64,000 nt of DNA from Sinomonas terrae (GTDB lineage Bacteria > Actinomycetota > Actinomycetes > Actinomycetales > Micrococcaceae). The position numbers were made by a program, and so were the translations under genes. Under the pieces are notes generated by a model. That model made no database searches, was not told where the DNA came from, and worked only from the letters and a program-made list of their open reading frames with translations. The DNA lies in NCBI RefSeq assembly GCF_022539255.1, contig NZ_JAKZBV010000001.1, positions 2,294,001 to 2,358,000 of the forward strand, written 5' to 3'. Shown one piece after another: positions 8,345-15,832 of this stretch (positions within the stretch are counted from its first letter, which is position 1; every line of letters begins with the position of its first letter).

Positions 8345-9148
8345 TCAGACGGCAGCGCCGGCGGTTGCCCGCCGGACAGCGGTGTAACGACCGCCATTCG
8401 CCGCGACGTCGAGCGGCAACCCGAACGTCTCGCTCAGGTTTTCCTCGGTCAAGACACCGTCGATCTCCCCTTCGGCAACTACTCGCCCATCGCGCAGAAG
8501 CAGGGCGTGGGTGAAGCCGGGTGGCACCTCTTCGAGGTGGTGCGTCACGAGCACCAACGCGGGAGCGAACTCGTCCTGGGCAAGCTCACTGAGCTTGTAG
8601 ACAAGCTCCTCACGGCCGCCGAGATCGAGCCCTGCCCCGGGCTCGTCCAACAGGAGCAGTTCAGGGTCCGTCATGAGGGCGCGGGCGATCTGGACGCGCT
8701 TGCGCTCACCCTCGCTCAGCGTGGAGAAGACCCTGCCCAGAAGAGGGCCCATGCCCCACTCGTTGAGGAGCCGGAAGGCTCGGCGCTCGTCGTCCTTCTC
8801 GTAGGCCTCCCGCCACCGGCCCGTCACGCCATAGGCAGCGGTCACCACGACGTTGAGCACCTTCTCATGCTCCGGGATCTGGTTTGCGAGGGCGGCCGAG
8901 GCGAGGCCGATCCGCGGGCGCAGATCGAACACGTCCACCCGGCCGAGGGTCTCTTCGAGGATCTGGACCGTGCCCCGGGTGGGGTGCATCCGCGCCGCAG
9001 CAAGCTGCAGAAGGGTGGTCTTGCCCGCACCGTTCGGCCCCAGAACTACCCAGCGCTCCCCCTCGCGGACCTTCCAGTCGACGCCGTCGAGCAGCGATTT
9101 GGCGCCGCGGACCACGCTCACGCCGGATAGCTGGAGTACATCGTTCAT
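8345..9148 (-). CDS. ABC transporter ATP-binding protein (stand-alone)
   Basis: A 267-residue single ABC domain: Walker A GPNGAGKTT, signature LSEGERKRVQIARAL, Walker B LLLLDEPGAGLD, H-loop VTHHLEEVP. The signature and the ModF/YlmA-like ending (HALLLRDGRVVAEGEI) resemble ATPases that lack a partner permease gene. No permease is adjacent unless the TauE-type protein is unrelatedly co-transcribed. The ATG at 9148 (MNDVLQLSGVSVVRG) is chosen over an upstream in-frame ATG because the extra 35 residues would overlap serB and look non-coding. It is divergent from serB across 67 bases. Confidence 0.85.
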   Translation of the reverse strand: MNDVLQLSGVSVVRGAKSLLDGVDWKVREGERWVVLGPNGAGKTTLLQLAAARMHPTRGTVQILEETLGRVDVFDLRPRIGLASAALANQIPEHEKVLNVVVTAAYGVTGRWREAYEKDDERRAFRLLNEWGMGPLLGRVFSTLSEGERKRVQIARALMTDPELLLLDEPGAGLDLGGREELVYKLSELAQDEFAPALVLVTHHLEEVPPGFTHALLLRDGRVVAEGEIDGVLTEENLSETFGLPLDVAANGGRYTAVRRATAGAAV

Positions 9149-9202
9149 GGAAGTAGACACTATTGCAGACTTCCGCCGTGGGCGAACCGCGCTTGGGGTC
9201 GA

Positions 9203-9216
9203 TAGAATCTGGCCTA
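9203..9216 (+). promoter_or_regulatory. -10 element of serB, leaderless start
   Basis: TAGAAT at 9203-9208 lies seven bases before the serB ATG. That spacing would place the transcription start at or next to the A of ATG. No Shine-Dalgarno sequence is present. Inferred from spacing only; no good -35 is visible. Confidence 0.45.
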
Positions 9217-10094
9217 TGCCATCCCGCTTCGCCTTGGTCCTGTCTGCCCGCACGCTGTTGCCGCAGGCCGGAGCCGCGGCCGCCGAGCTCCTTGCCCCGT
9301 TCGGCGCGTCCGTAGGGGAATTCGTGGCGTCGGGCGACAGTCGCTACCAGGTCCTGACCGCCGTCGTCGAGCTCGACGACGCCCACCTCCCTGAGGCCCG
9401 TGAGGCCCTCGCGGCACTCGCCGAGGCGGAAGCAGCGCTCGTCCCGGCGGAAGTCCGCGAAGCCGATCGAAAATTCCTCATCATGGACGTGGATTCCACG
9501 CTCATCCAGCAGGAGGTCATCGAACTCCTCGCCGAACATGCGGGCAAACGCGCCGAGGTGGCAGCTGTGACTGAGGCCGCGATGCGCGGCGAACTCGACT
9601 TCGCGCAAAGCCTCCACGCTCGCGTGCGGACCCTTGAAGGCCTGCCGGTCGAGGTCATCGACAGGGTTCGGGAGGCGGTCCTGCTGACGCCGGGCGCGAC
9701 CGAGCTTGTTGCCGCCTATCATTCCGCGGGACATGCCGTGGCGGTCGTCTCCGGCGGCTTCAACCAGATCCTCGCGCCCCTGGCCGAGCGGCTTTCGCTC
9801 GACTTCTGGCGGGCGAACGAGCTCGAGATCGTGGATGGCCGGCTCACCGGCAGGGTTGTCGGAGAGGTCGTTGACCGGGCTGTGAAGGAGCAGAGCCTCC
9901 GCGTCTGGGCTTCCAAGCGGGACGTCCCGCTCGAGGCATGCATCGCAGTGGGCGACGGCGCGAACGACCTCGACATGCTCGGAGCTGCTGGTCTTGGGGT
10001 GGCATTCCATGCGAAGCCCGCGGTGCGCGCGGCGGCCGACGCCGCCATCGACCTCCCCTACCTCGATGTTGTGCGGCACTTCGCCGCGGTGTGA
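9216..10094 (+). CDS. serB: Phosphoserine phosphatase SerB
   Basis: A 292-residue HAD-superfamily enzyme that hydrolyses L-phosphoserine, the last step of serine synthesis. An N-terminal ACT-like region (residues 1-85) is followed by HAD motif I MDVDSTL with both catalytic Asp, motif II VVSGGF (Ser-Gly-Gly) and motif III/IV GDGANDLDML. The upstream frame is open for a further 120 codons, but it is antisense to the ABC gene. The ATG at 9216 gives the canonical N-terminus and sits at a leaderless spacing from TAGAAT. The stop codon abuts a six-copy 22-bp tandem array. Confidence 0.95.
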   Translation: MPSRFALVLSARTLLPQAGAAAAELLAPFGASVGEFVASGDSRYQVLTAVVELDDAHLPEAREALAALAEAEAALVPAEVREADRKFLIMDVDSTLIQQEVIELLAEHAGKRAEVAAVTEAAMRGELDFAQSLHARVRTLEGLPVEVIDRVREAVLLTPGATELVAAYHSAGHAVAVVSGGFNQILAPLAERLSLDFWRANELEIVDGRLTGRVVGEVVDRAVKEQSLRVWASKRDVPLEACIAVGDGANDLDMLGAAGLGVAFHAKPAVRAAADAAIDLPYLDVVRHFAAV

Positions 10095-10304
10095 CGAGAA
10101 CTGGCCACTCGTCGGGAAAGAAGTGGCTACTCGTCGGGAAAGAACTGGCCACTCGTCGGGAAAGAACTGGCCACTCGTCGGGAAAGAAGTGCCCACTCGT
10201 CGGGAAAGAAGTGGCCACTCGTCGAGGAGTCAGATCTTCCTCGACGAGGGGGCAGGTCTCGGGTGACGAGTGGCCAGATCTCGCCTGACGAGCGGCCACT
10301 TCTG
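10095..10304. repeat. 22-bp-period tandem array with inverted copies, downstream of serB
   Basis: Six direct copies of AA[C/G]TGGC[C/T]ACTCGTC plus a 7-base GGGAAAG spacer begin at 10099, 10121, 10143, 10165, 10187 and 10209, exactly 22 bases apart (one copy reads AAGTGCCCACTCGTC). The last copy enters a perfect 11-bp hairpin (CTCGTCGAGGA at 10218-10228 with TCCTCGACGAG at 10238-10248). Beyond it come copies in the opposite orientation (GACGAGTGGCCA, GACGAGCGGCCACTT). The whole could fold into a large cruciform. A shorter array with the same core and period is at 33211-33269. No unique spacers, so not a CRISPR. Confidence 0.9.
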
Positions 10305-10592
10305 ATATGGAGTGGCCTGCTGTCAAGTGGGCATGGTGAGGCGCCGTCGGGAGGTTTCCCGGCGGCGCCTCGCTGCTTCGCGAGCGGGGGGTGTTGGTCG
10401 AGCGTGTCATTGGGCGACGCGCGGTCACACTGATATGCGCGGGTTGGCTACCGCAGGACGGTGGTTCGGCTGGAGCCGGTCCGCGTGTCTAAGAACGAGC
10501 GTGAGGCCTTCGGCCCTGCTCATAGAACTCTCGCGGGTGGCTCCACGCGCTGCCGCCAACACCCAACCCCGGGCGAAGCAGTCAGCGGGGGC
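10305..10592. other. Gene-free stretch between the array and the IS110 transposase end
   Basis: No gene is supported. A strong hairpin lies at 10339-10370 (listed separately). The rest presumably includes one end of the interrupted IS110-family element, which cannot be delimited because this family lacks terminal inverted repeats. Confidence 0.5.
10339..10370. terminator. Strong hairpin, possible terminator
   Basis: AGGCGCCGTCGGGA pairs with TCCCGGCGGCGCCT (14 bp, one G-T wobble) around GGTT. There is no U tract on either strand, so termination is only possible. It lies between serB/array and the convergent IS110 transposase. Confidence 0.45.
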
Positions 10593-11539
10593 TCAGTCGT
10601 CGTCCATGACGGCCAGGGACCAGCACCAGCCGGCGAGCTCGCGAGCGATCGCGACGTTCGCGACGGTGGGGCGCTTGCGGCGCTCGAGGAACTTCACCCA
10701 TCGGGCGTGCAGGCGACGGTTGCCCTCATCGCCCCGGACCCGCGCGGCGGCGGGGGCCAGATCCCACCGGTCGAGCATGGTCTTCCCGACGGTGTAGCGG
10801 GCCCTGTGGTGCCAAGCCGCTTCGACCAGGAGCCGGCGGACGTGGGAGTTGCCGGTCTTGGCGATCGGTCCTTGGGCGCGGGAGGAGCCCGAGGAGTGCT
10901 CGGACGGGGTGAGTCCGACGAAGGAGCCGATCGTAGCCCCGGTGAACCGGTGCCAGTCCCCGATCTCCACTGCGAGGGCAAAACCGGTCAGGGTGCTCAC
11001 ACCGCGCAGGCAGCCCAGGCGGCGCACGACGGGTGCGAACTCGCTCTCGGCGGCCAGCTCTTCGATCGCGGAGTCGAGCCGGCCACGACGGGACTTCGTG
11101 GCGAGGGCGGCCTCGTAGCCGGAGTCGAAGGCCGTCCGGGTAGCCGTGGACCCCAGCTGCAGAGCGGCCTCTTTCCGCAGCCAGGCATCGTGGGCGCCGG
11201 TCCAGGCGTCCCCACCCTCGTAGACGATCCCGTGGCGCAGCAGCAGCTTCGAGAGCCGGTGCCGAGCGCGCATCAGGTCCCCACGGCAGTCCTCCCTGGC
11301 CCGCACCAGATCACGCGCGGACTCCTGGGATATGGTCGGGACCGCCACGGGAGTGATCTCGTCCAGGCGCAGCAGCCTGGCCAGGTGCACCGCGTCTCTG
11401 GCGTCGGTCTTGACACGGTCTCCCGATGGCCGCTGGAGCTTCGACGGTGCGGCGACCACGCACCTGACTCCCTGTGAGGTCAAGGCCCTCGCAAGTCCGA
11501 ACCCCGTCGGGCCGGCTTCGTAGACTACGGCGATCGGGC
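10593..11539 (-). pseudogene. IS110-family transposase, C-terminal fragment (cut by IS21 insertion)
   Basis: This frame carries the bulk of an IS110-type DEDD transposase: the Glu of IAVVYEAGPTGFG, the two Asp of KTDARDAVHLARLL, and the C-terminal Transposase_20 domain LRGVSTLTGFALAVEIGDW...SFVGLTPSEHSSGSSRAQGPIAKTGNSHVRR with the catalytic Ser region. Its N-terminus lies at 14121-14274, on the far side of an IS21-family element. Removing 11540-14120 and one copy of the 6-bp duplication rejoins LPGP to IAVVYEAG in frame, giving 364 residues. The short run before IAVVYEAG in the present frame is IS21 terminal sequence, not native protein. Confidence 0.93.
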
Positions 11540-11631
11540 TGTCAACGGCCAGTTGGTTTTCCCCGTGGACGGCCAGTTGTTCTCCCCGGTGGCGGCCATC
11601 TTTCCTCCCCACGTATGGCCAGTTGATTCCC
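11540..11631 (+). repeat. IS21 left-end multiple terminal repeats
   Basis: Four imperfect units of (A/G)CGGCCAGTTG-N-TTCCCC type begin near 11545, 11568, 11591 and 11614, about 23 bases apart. They lie outside istB and are inverted relative to the units at 14030-14120. Likely transposase-binding repeats. Confidence 0.8.
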
Positions 11632-11658
11632 CGGTTCGGGTTTGGACTGTCTGTCGGG

Positions 11659-12456
11659 TCAGCGGAAGGGCGTCACCCCCTTGCCGGAGGCGGCTTGGGC
11701 GAGGCGGTAGGACTCGCCCTTGGTCTCGACCCGGTGGGCGTGGTGCATGAACCTGTCCACCGTCGCGGTCGCGATGGTCTTGGGCATGATCTCGTCGAAT
11801 CCGGCCGGGGCGAGGTTCGAGCTGACCGCCATCGCCCGGCGCTCGTAGGCGGCGTCCACGAGGCGGTAGAACCCCTCGGCGGCGTCTGGGGAGACCGGGA
11901 GCAGGCCTATGTCGTCCACGATGATCAGATCGCTGCGCACGACCCTGGTCAGGGCCCGGGCGATGGAGTCGTCGGCGCGGTGCTTGCGCACCAGGGCGCC
12001 GAGATCCTCGATCCCGAACCAGGACACGATCATGCCGGCCTCGACTGCCGCGTGGCCGAGCGCCTCGCAGAAGTGCGACTTCCCAGTCCCCGACGGCCCG
12101 TAGATCGCGAGATTCTCCCGCCGGCGGACCCATTCGAGGGACTTGAGTGCTTCCTGGGTCGGGCGCGGGATCGGGGAGAGCTCCTCGTCCCAGTCGCCGA
12201 AGGTCTTCCCTGCCGGGAAGCCGGCGGATTTGCGGCGGGTGATCAGGTTGGCGCGGTCGCGGCCGGCGACTTCCTCCGCGAGCAGGACCCGCACGAGCTC
12301 GGCCGGGTCCCAGCGCTGGGCCTTCGCGGTGGGGATCAGGTCCGTGAGCGCCTTGCGCATGTGGGGCAGCTTCAGCCGGCGGGTCAGCTCCAGGGCCTCG
12401 GCCAGCGGGTCGCCGTGGGCGCGGGCGACCACGGTCTGCATCGTTGTGATCGTCAC
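11659..12456 (-). CDS. istB: IS21-family helper ATPase IstB
   Basis: A 265-residue AAA+ ATPase that assists IstA in transposition. Walker A GPSGTGKSHF, Walker B LIIVDDIG, the C-terminal arginine-rich helix and HRVETKGESYRL are all present. The N-terminal helical domain begins MTITTMQTVVARAHGDPLAEAL. The GTG at 12456 overlaps the istA stop (GTGA) and follows GAGGAGGAGGG. The longer reading upstream runs antisense-like through istA and is rejected. Intact. Confidence 0.95.
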   Translation of the reverse strand: MTITTMQTVVARAHGDPLAEALELTRRLKLPHMRKALTDLIPTAKAQRWDPAELVRVLLAEEVAGRDRANLITRRKSAGFPAGKTFGDWDEELSPIPRPTQEALKSLEWVRRRENLAIYGPSGTGKSHFCEALGHAAVEAGMIVSWFGIEDLGALVRKHRADDSIARALTRVVRSDLIIVDDIGLLPVSPDAAEGFYRLVDAAYERRAMAVSSNLAPAGFDEIMPKTIATATVDRFMHHAHRVETKGESYRLAQAASGKGVTPFR

Positions 12457-13985
12457 CGGCCCTCCTCCTCGCCCGTCATGTCGGCGGCGGCGGGCTCTGA
12501 GCCATCGAGGCGGCCCCAGCCGCCCGTGCCCGGCTGGAGGGAATGGGCCTCGGAGGCCCGGGAGGGCTCCACGTGGGCGAGCCCGGCCTGGTAGCCCAGG
12601 ATCGAGACCAGGTCCCTGTCGGCGAACCTGCCCGTCGTCGCGGCCGTGCCCAGGGCCCGGTCGACCTGGTCGGTGCCGTAGAGCTTGGCGAACGCGACGG
12701 CCTCGGCCATCTTCGCGCGGATCCGCCTGGCTCCCGCGGCGGCGGCCTCGACCAGCCACGCCTTGGCACCCGCGCCGAGCATCAGGAACGCTGCCTCCTC
12801 CGGGGTGGTCGCCCTGGGCTGCCGGTCCGCGGCCTCATCCGCCCGGGGCGGGTAGTGCGCGTCGTCCAGGACTGGGGTCCCGGGACGCCCGGTCGCATGC
12901 CGGGCCACCTCGCGGGCCTCCCCGCGCTCGGCCACGGAGGTGACGATGACCTCCTCGCCCGCCTCGCGCACCCAGACCCTGGTGTTGGCCAGCTCGTGCG
13001 GGACCGAGTACCGGACCCCGTTCATCGACACGGTCGCGTCCCAGTTCACCCGGCGGGTGGTCCCGAACACCACCGTGAACGGCGCCTTCGGAAGCAGATG
13101 CAGCCGCTCCCGCTCCGCAGCGAGCATCGCCGCCGGCGCCTGCCGTGTCTCCCGGTGCGGGCGGGCGTTGACCTCGTCGCAGAAATCGTGGCACGCCTTC
13201 TCCAACTGCCCGAAGGTGCGGTACTCCTCGAGCAGGTTCGCCGCCGTGGGCACCAGATCCGCCTTCGAGATCCGCACCGTGGACTCCGAGCCGCCCTTGG
13301 ACTGCGGGTCGGCGGGAACGCAGGTGCGCACGGTCATCCCGTAGTGGCGGCCCATCTCCACGATCTGCGGGTTGCGCACCGCGACCCTGGCGATGTGGTC
13401 GGCGGTCACGGTGCGCTCGTTGTCGGTCAGCGCGAACGCCGGGACCCCGCCCATCCTGCGCAGCGTGGCATCCATGCACGCCACGACCGTCGGCAGGCTC
13501 TTGTCCCAGATCGGGATCACGACGCGGAACCGCGACCACGCCAGCCACGCGCACCACAGCAGCGTCGCCCGGCCCCCGATCCTCGGCCCCCATCCGTAGT
13601 CCCACTGCAGCCACAGCCCAGGCTCGACGATCCAGGGGCGGAACACGCGCCGCCGCCCCGCCGCGAACTGCGCCTTGGCCTCCGCGACCGTGCGCCTCGT
13701 GGTCCTCTCCGCGCCGGCGAACCCCATCGCGACCAGCCGCTCATGGACCACATCCGCCCGGACCCGGCCTCCCGAGCGCTCGACGAGTTCTTCGATCTTC
13801 GGCAGGAACCCGTCGATCGGCCTGGCCCGCTGCCCCTTCTCGCGATCCGGCCCTCCGGCAGCCCGCAGCTTCACATACCTGGCCACCGTGTGATGGTCAC
13901 ACCCCGCGAGCTCCGCCGCGGCACGGTAGCTGCCGGTGAGGTCATACGCCTCAAGAATCTCCATGATCTCCTCGTTGCTCTTCAT
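12453..13985 (-). CDS. istA: IS21-family transposase IstA
   Basis: A 510-residue DDE transposase. An N-terminal helix-turn-helix (SNEEIMEILEAYDLTGSYRAAAELAGCDHHTVARYV) binds the terminal repeats. The rve catalytic core shows LQWDYGWGPR (first Asp), ALTDNERTV (second Asp) and PQSKGGSESTVR (Glu). A Mu-transposase-like C-terminal barrel follows (VSMNGVRYSVPHELANTRVWVREAGEEVIV). Length and motifs are complete, so it looks functional. It is translationally coupled to istB. Confidence 0.96.
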   Translation of the reverse strand: MKSNEEIMEILEAYDLTGSYRAAAELAGCDHHTVARYVKLRAAGGPDREKGQRARPIDGFLPKIEELVERSGGRVRADVVHERLVAMGFAGAERTTRRTVAEAKAQFAAGRRRVFRPWIVEPGLWLQWDYGWGPRIGGRATLLWCAWLAWSRFRVVIPIWDKSLPTVVACMDATLRRMGGVPAFALTDNERTVTADHIARVAVRNPQIVEMGRHYGMTVRTCVPADPQSKGGSESTVRISKADLVPTAANLLEEYRTFGQLEKACHDFCDEVNARPHRETRQAPAAMLAAERERLHLLPKAPFTVVFGTTRRVNWDATVSMNGVRYSVPHELANTRVWVREAGEEVIVTSVAERGEAREVARHATGRPGTPVLDDAHYPPRADEAADRQPRATTPEEAAFLMLGAGAKAWLVEAAAAGARRIRAKMAEAVAFAKLYGTDQVDRALGTAATTGRFADRDLVSILGYQAGLAHVEPSRASEAHSLQPGTGGWGRLDGSEPAAADMTGEEEGR

Positions 13986-14029
13986 CCGCGATCATCACCA
14001 CGACCGGCGGAAGGAATCCCGCACCCGGG

Positions 14030-14120
14030 GAGAACAACTGGCCGTGGACGGGGAGAAAGAACTGGCCGTCAGCGGGGAACTATCTGGCCGCCAATGGGGA
14101 GAATCTCATGGCCGCTGACA
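14030..14120 (+). repeat. IS21 right-end multiple terminal repeats
   Basis: Four units resembling CGGGGAGAA(A)GAACTGGCCGT occur at about 22-24-base intervals up to the terminal GCTGACA at 14120. They mirror the left-end units. The unit consensus is notably close to that of the 22-bp array at 10099-10223. Confidence 0.8.
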
Positions 14121-14274
14121 TCGGGCCCGGCAGGCCGGCGAGCCATGACTTCACCGCCTCGTAGGACGGGGAAAGCCGGGCCTGGACCAGCTCGCCTGTG
14201 TCGCCGTCGATCGCTGCCGCCGCGAACGACCGGGCGTGCACATCCAGCCCAACACTCGTACGCTCAATGAACAC
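14121..14274 (-). pseudogene. IS110-family transposase, N-terminal fragment
   Basis: GTG at 14274 begins (M)FIERTSVGLDVHARSFAAAAIDG, with the first Asp of the DEDD site in VGLDVHARS. It continues through DGDTGELVQARLSPSYEAVKSWLAGLPGP to the IS21 boundary at 14121. The rest of the protein is at 10593-11539. The start is chosen because the upstream frame has no IS110 similarity. Confidence 0.88.
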
Positions 14275-14572
14275 CTGTGAGTCTTGGAGCGGCTGGTCCG
14301 GGACCGGCTGGCAGGGTAGGTGCTGGACGCCTTCTCCTCGGCTGTGACTCGAATGAACACTGGCCCCTTCATAGGCCTTCGCCCCGAATTGTCCAGCCAT
14401 GGGGTTGGTGCCCGGCGCCCGCCCGGCCCACACCGATGGCTTGATCAGAAGACTGCCCGACCCCTGCGGGGCCGTGGCCCATCACAGGAATGCCTCGGAG
14501 TGACCTTCACCCGGGCCGACGCCGGCCGCGCCGCGGCCAGAAGCATCTGCCCCTACTCGAGGAAGGAACCCC
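14275..14572. other. Non-coding region between two divergent IS110-family transposases
   Basis: About 300 bases upstream of both IS110 transposase starts, GC-rich, with several small hairpins: CCCC-TGC-GGGG at 14461-14471 and GGGCC-GT-GGCCC at 14469-14480. IS110-family elements carry their long non-coding end upstream of the transposase, and in this family that end can encode the bridge RNA that guides recombination. I infer that one or both such loci lie here; their limits are not readable by eye. Confidence 0.45.
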
Positions 14573-15655
14573 GTGGCCGCGAAGACTACTGTCGCACAGA
14601 CGCGCCCGTTCGTCATCGGCGTGGACACCCACGCCCGCACCCACACCCTTGCCATGGTCCGCGCGGCGACCGGTGAACAGCTCGGCTGCCAGCAATTCCC
14701 GGCCACCGCGGCGGGCATGCGGAGGGCCCTCGACTGGGCGGCCCGCCGCACGGGAGGAGACGCAGACGCACTCTGGGTCATCGAGGGAATCGGCAGCTAT
14801 GGAGCCCAGCTCGCAGCGGCAGTCGTGAAGGCCGGCTTCGAGGCTGTGGAAGCCCCCAGGGGCTACGTTCGCTCACGAACCACCACAGGGAAATCCGATC
14901 CGCTGGACGCGGCCGCGATCGCGGCCGCAGCCCTCCCGCTCGAGGGCACCCGCCTGCGTATCCCACGCCAGGATGAGGGCGTGCGCGCTGCCCTGCGAGT
15001 GCTCATCGCGGCAAGGGAGCAGATGACGCTCGAGCGCACGGCCAAGGTCAACGCACTCACTGCCCTGGCCCGGACCGTCGACCTCGGGATCGACGCCCGC
15101 CGGCCCCTCTCAGCCACCCAGGTCACGGAGATGGCGCGATGGCGGGCACGGGAAGAGGGCGTCGCGGCTGCCACCGCCCGGACGGAGGCGGTCCGCCTTG
15201 CCAAACGAATCCGCGTTCTGGACGAGGAGCTCGCGGACAACCAGCACTGCACATCCGAGCTCGTCAAGGCTAGCCCCGCCGCGCCCCTGCTGGAGATGAC
15301 CGGCATAGGACCGGTCACCGCCGCCGTGGTCTACACCGCCTGGTCACACCTCGGGAGGGTCCGCTCCGAGGCCGCTTTCGCCACTCTTGCCGGGGTCAGC
15401 CCCGTCCCGGCTTCTTCCGGGAACATCGTCCGATACCGGCTCAACCGAGGAGGCGACAGACGCCTCAACCGGGCCCTGCACATGGCCACCATCACCCGAA
15501 TGGTCCACGATCCCGACAGCCGTGCCTACGCCGAACGACGCACAGCCGAAGGCAGAACCACACGCGAGATCCGTCGCTGCCTCAAGAGATACCTCGCCCG
15601 CCACCTCTACCGCACCCTCAACGCACTCCACCGCGACGCACTCGCAGCAGCTTGA
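14573..15655 (+). CDS. IS110-family transposase (second, intact)
   Basis: A 360-residue DEDD recombinase: FVIGVDTHARTHTLAM (first Asp), LWVIEGIGSYG (Glu), TTGKSDPLDAAAIAAAA (two Asp). The C-terminal Transposase_20 domain is LLEMTGIGPVTAAVVYTAWSH...AFATLAGVSPVPASSGNIVRYRLNRGGDRRLNRALHMA. GTG start at 14573 behind GAGGAAGGAA. It clearly differs from the interrupted IS110 transposase nearby, so these are two elements and not a duplication. It looks intact. The element's ends are not defined, and nothing is seen in the 177 bases between its stop and the next gene. Confidence 0.93.
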   Translation: MAAKTTVAQTRPFVIGVDTHARTHTLAMVRAATGEQLGCQQFPATAAGMRRALDWAARRTGGDADALWVIEGIGSYGAQLAAAVVKAGFEAVEAPRGYVRSRTTTGKSDPLDAAAIAAAALPLEGTRLRIPRQDEGVRAALRVLIAAREQMTLERTAKVNALTALARTVDLGIDARRPLSATQVTEMARWRAREEGVAAATARTEAVRLAKRIRVLDEELADNQHCTSELVKASPAAPLLEMTGIGPVTAAVVYTAWSHLGRVRSEAAFATLAGVSPVPASSGNIVRYRLNRGGDRRLNRALHMATITRMVHDPDSRAYAERRTAEGRTTREIRRCLKRYLARHLYRTLNALHRDALAAA

Positions 15656-15832
15656 CGCGACATAGAAGATTCGGGACCTCCCACGCATGTCGGATAGGCC
15701 GAGCAGGGGACTCTGCTCGGTAACCCACGAATCTGCGTGAGCGAGGCCCCGGCCCGCAACCACCCACGAAAGGCGGTTACTCCATACCGTCTAAGCTGGC
15801 GCCAAGGGACCGGGATCTCAGTGGGGGCGGGA

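Larger units (their letters stand above)
11540..14120 (-). mobile_element. IS21-family insertion sequence (2581 bp) inside an IS110 transposase gene
   Basis: The ends are TGTCAACGGCCA at 11540 and, inverted, TGTCAGCGGCCA ending at 14120, the TG...CA termini expected for IS21. The flanking 6-bp direct repeats TCGGGC (11534-11539 and 14121-14126) are the target-site duplication. Each end carries several subterminal repeats of the form GGCCAGTT...TCCCC, as IS21-family ends do for transposase binding. Inside are istA and istB, overlapping by GTGA. Both are intact, so the element may be active. Its host IS110 gene is inactivated but repairable in frame. Confidence 0.95.

Noticed and set aside
8865..10196. 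Minus-strand frame covering serB and part of the tandem array
   Set aside because: Its N-terminus is the repeat translated as TSFPTSGQF-like units and the rest is antisense to serB; no ribosome site.
10095..10304. 22-bp array as a CRISPR
   Set aside because: The 7-base spacers are identical, the period is far too short, inverted copies are present and there are no cas genes.
12543..14270. Long plus-strand frame across istA
   Set aside because: Antisense shadow; Arg/Pro/Gly-rich with no motif, and istA has all DDE residues.
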